From Purshia tridentata (Eukaryota > Streptophyta > Magnoliopsida > Rosales > Rosaceae), in the NCBI GenBank assembly GCA_003254885.1, contig QANT01000157.1, positions 1 to 64,000 of the forward strand: 64,000 bases of DNA, written 5' to 3'. A program made the translations under genes and the position numbers. A model generated the notes under the pieces. That model did not search any database and was not told the DNA's origin. It saw only the letters and a list, made by a program, of their open reading frames with translations. This document shows positions 63,121-64,000 of the stretch, in pieces; the first letter of the stretch is position 1; each line of letters opens with the position of its first letter.

Positions 63121-64000
63121 ATGAGACCAAGCAAAGAACCAAAGAGGCGAAGCCGCCCTTCATCTCCACTCAGGGACCGAACCAAAGCACCCTCGGGGTT
63201 AGAGTCAAGCTCACCCAAGTCTCGCACCTCCCGGCTCACAACCCCAGCTTCTCTTCTTGATCGGGACCTCGTCACTGACGTCACTATCACTACTGGCTTC
63301 GAAGAGCTCGCTTATTCTAACACCAACCCACGAAGCTTTCCGTACAATGTGAAGCAACAGTGCTGGGACAAGGCCGAGAAGATCAGAGGGCGAGACCCCG
63401 ATAGGTGGCGCCGAGATGTTCTTGGAAATATTGTGTTTCGTAAGCTTGTGGGTTGCCCAGGTTGTCTCTGTCATGATTATGATCACATTGTGCCTTACTC
63501 TAAGGTACATTTGAAGTTCCTCTCTTGCTTTCTCAAATTCAACATCTTTTTGGTTTTTTGTGTGTTTCTCTTTTGGGCATTGTTTGTTTGGTTTGTGCTC
63601 GGGTTTTTGTGAGGTGGGTTCCTTCTGGTTTTGGATTCATTTGATGGATACGAGGTCAAATTTCTCTTCTTTTTTTCTTTTGGGGGTTTTTCTGGAATTG
63701 CATTATTTTTGGGGGTGGGATGTTTAGTATTGTGTTCAATGAAGATGCATTTTTGAAATGAGTGCGTTGTTATATTCAAAGCATTTAGTAAAAGTAATTA
63801 ATTTTTCCACCTATGTAGTGTGGCATTGCTTATAATACTATTTAGTTGTTTAAAATATGTGTTCTAACACAGTTATATGAAGCCAGTAATTATTTGGGGA
63901 TTTAATGGCCGGTTTATGTTATCGGATAAAATTGTTATCTACAATTCTGTTATAATTATAATGGATAGAAAATCAGGGATTTTGTTTAATTAGTATAAAT
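63121..64000 (+). CDS. HNH endonuclease-domain protein (first exon; runs off right edge)
   Basis: Exon 1 is 63121-63504 (128 codons, phase 0), followed by a GTACAT donor and an intron that continues to the window edge. The N-terminal 60 residues are basic and Ser/Pro/Arg-rich (MRPSKEPKRRSRPSSPLRD), perhaps a targeting or nuclear segment. The conserved part, WDKAEKIRGRDPDRWRRDVL, GNIVFRKLVGCPGCLCHDYD and HIVPYSK, is the start of the plant HNH nuclease family: a zinc-binding CxxC, then DH of the HNH motif. The second half of the HNH fold should be in the next exon, outside the window. Biological role unknown. Confidence 0.85.

Overview
The window is nuclear DNA from a eudicot plant. It is AT-rich, genes have several short GT-AG introns, and every recognisable protein has a land-plant family. 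LHCA4, alpha-expansin, miR164-targeted NAC, MIXTA-type MYB, MIKC*-type MADS and NDH-subunit-like sequences all fit a woody rosid. Rosaceae is my guess, but I cannot prove it from sequence alone.

Layout. 1-2797 (-): N-terminal part of a membrane-anchored J-like/thioredoxin-like protein that runs off the left edge. 4573-6231 (-) and 13114-14419 (+): two subgroup-9 (MIXTA-type) R2R3-MYB genes, head to head across 6.9 kb that holds a hAT-like MITE. 20840-22180 (-): a NAC100-type NAC gene with a miR164 site. 22.2-29.0 kb: gene-poor. 29059-30495 (+): intronless PLS-E type PPR gene. 30818-32233 (-): DUF962/Mpo1-like gene, divergent from a 40S ribosomal protein S28 gene (32704, +). 33.9-34.1 kb: a broken 5' copy of the DUF962 gene. 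34162-34235 (-): tRNA-Ile(AAU). 34449-35728 (+): probable chloroplast NDH subunit (PnsB5-like). 39138-40337 (+): ACHT-type chloroplast thioredoxin. 42.9-44.2 kb (-): a cluster of five predicted C/D box snoRNAs. 45504-45701 (-): second RPS28, in inverted orientation. 50794-51864 (+): alpha-expansin. 53345-54324 (+): LHCA4. 54871-57825 (-): MIKC* MADS-box gene with 11 coding exons. 60053-61087: foldback Mutator-like MITE with a 9-bp target duplication. 61209-61841 (-): CML45/46-like EF-hand protein. 63121 to the right edge (+): HNH-nuclease-domain protein, first exon complete.

The most interesting block is 32.4-46.0 kb. An RPS28-type promoter occurs three times there: upstream of each RPS28 copy, and, more diverged but still with the same TATA/initiation context, upstream of the snoRNA cluster. 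The snoRNA guide stretches match conserved rRNA sites: two near-identical snoRNAs target the 25S segment with the yeast Cm2337 equivalent, another targets the neighbouring Um2347 equivalent, and a fourth targets 18S at AGGUAGUGAC. Ribosomal protein genes and rRNA-modification guides therefore sit together, apparently under related promoters that spread by local duplication. The chloroplast-related genes (LHCA4, NDH-like subunit, ACHT thioredoxin) are scattered and not organised as a unit.
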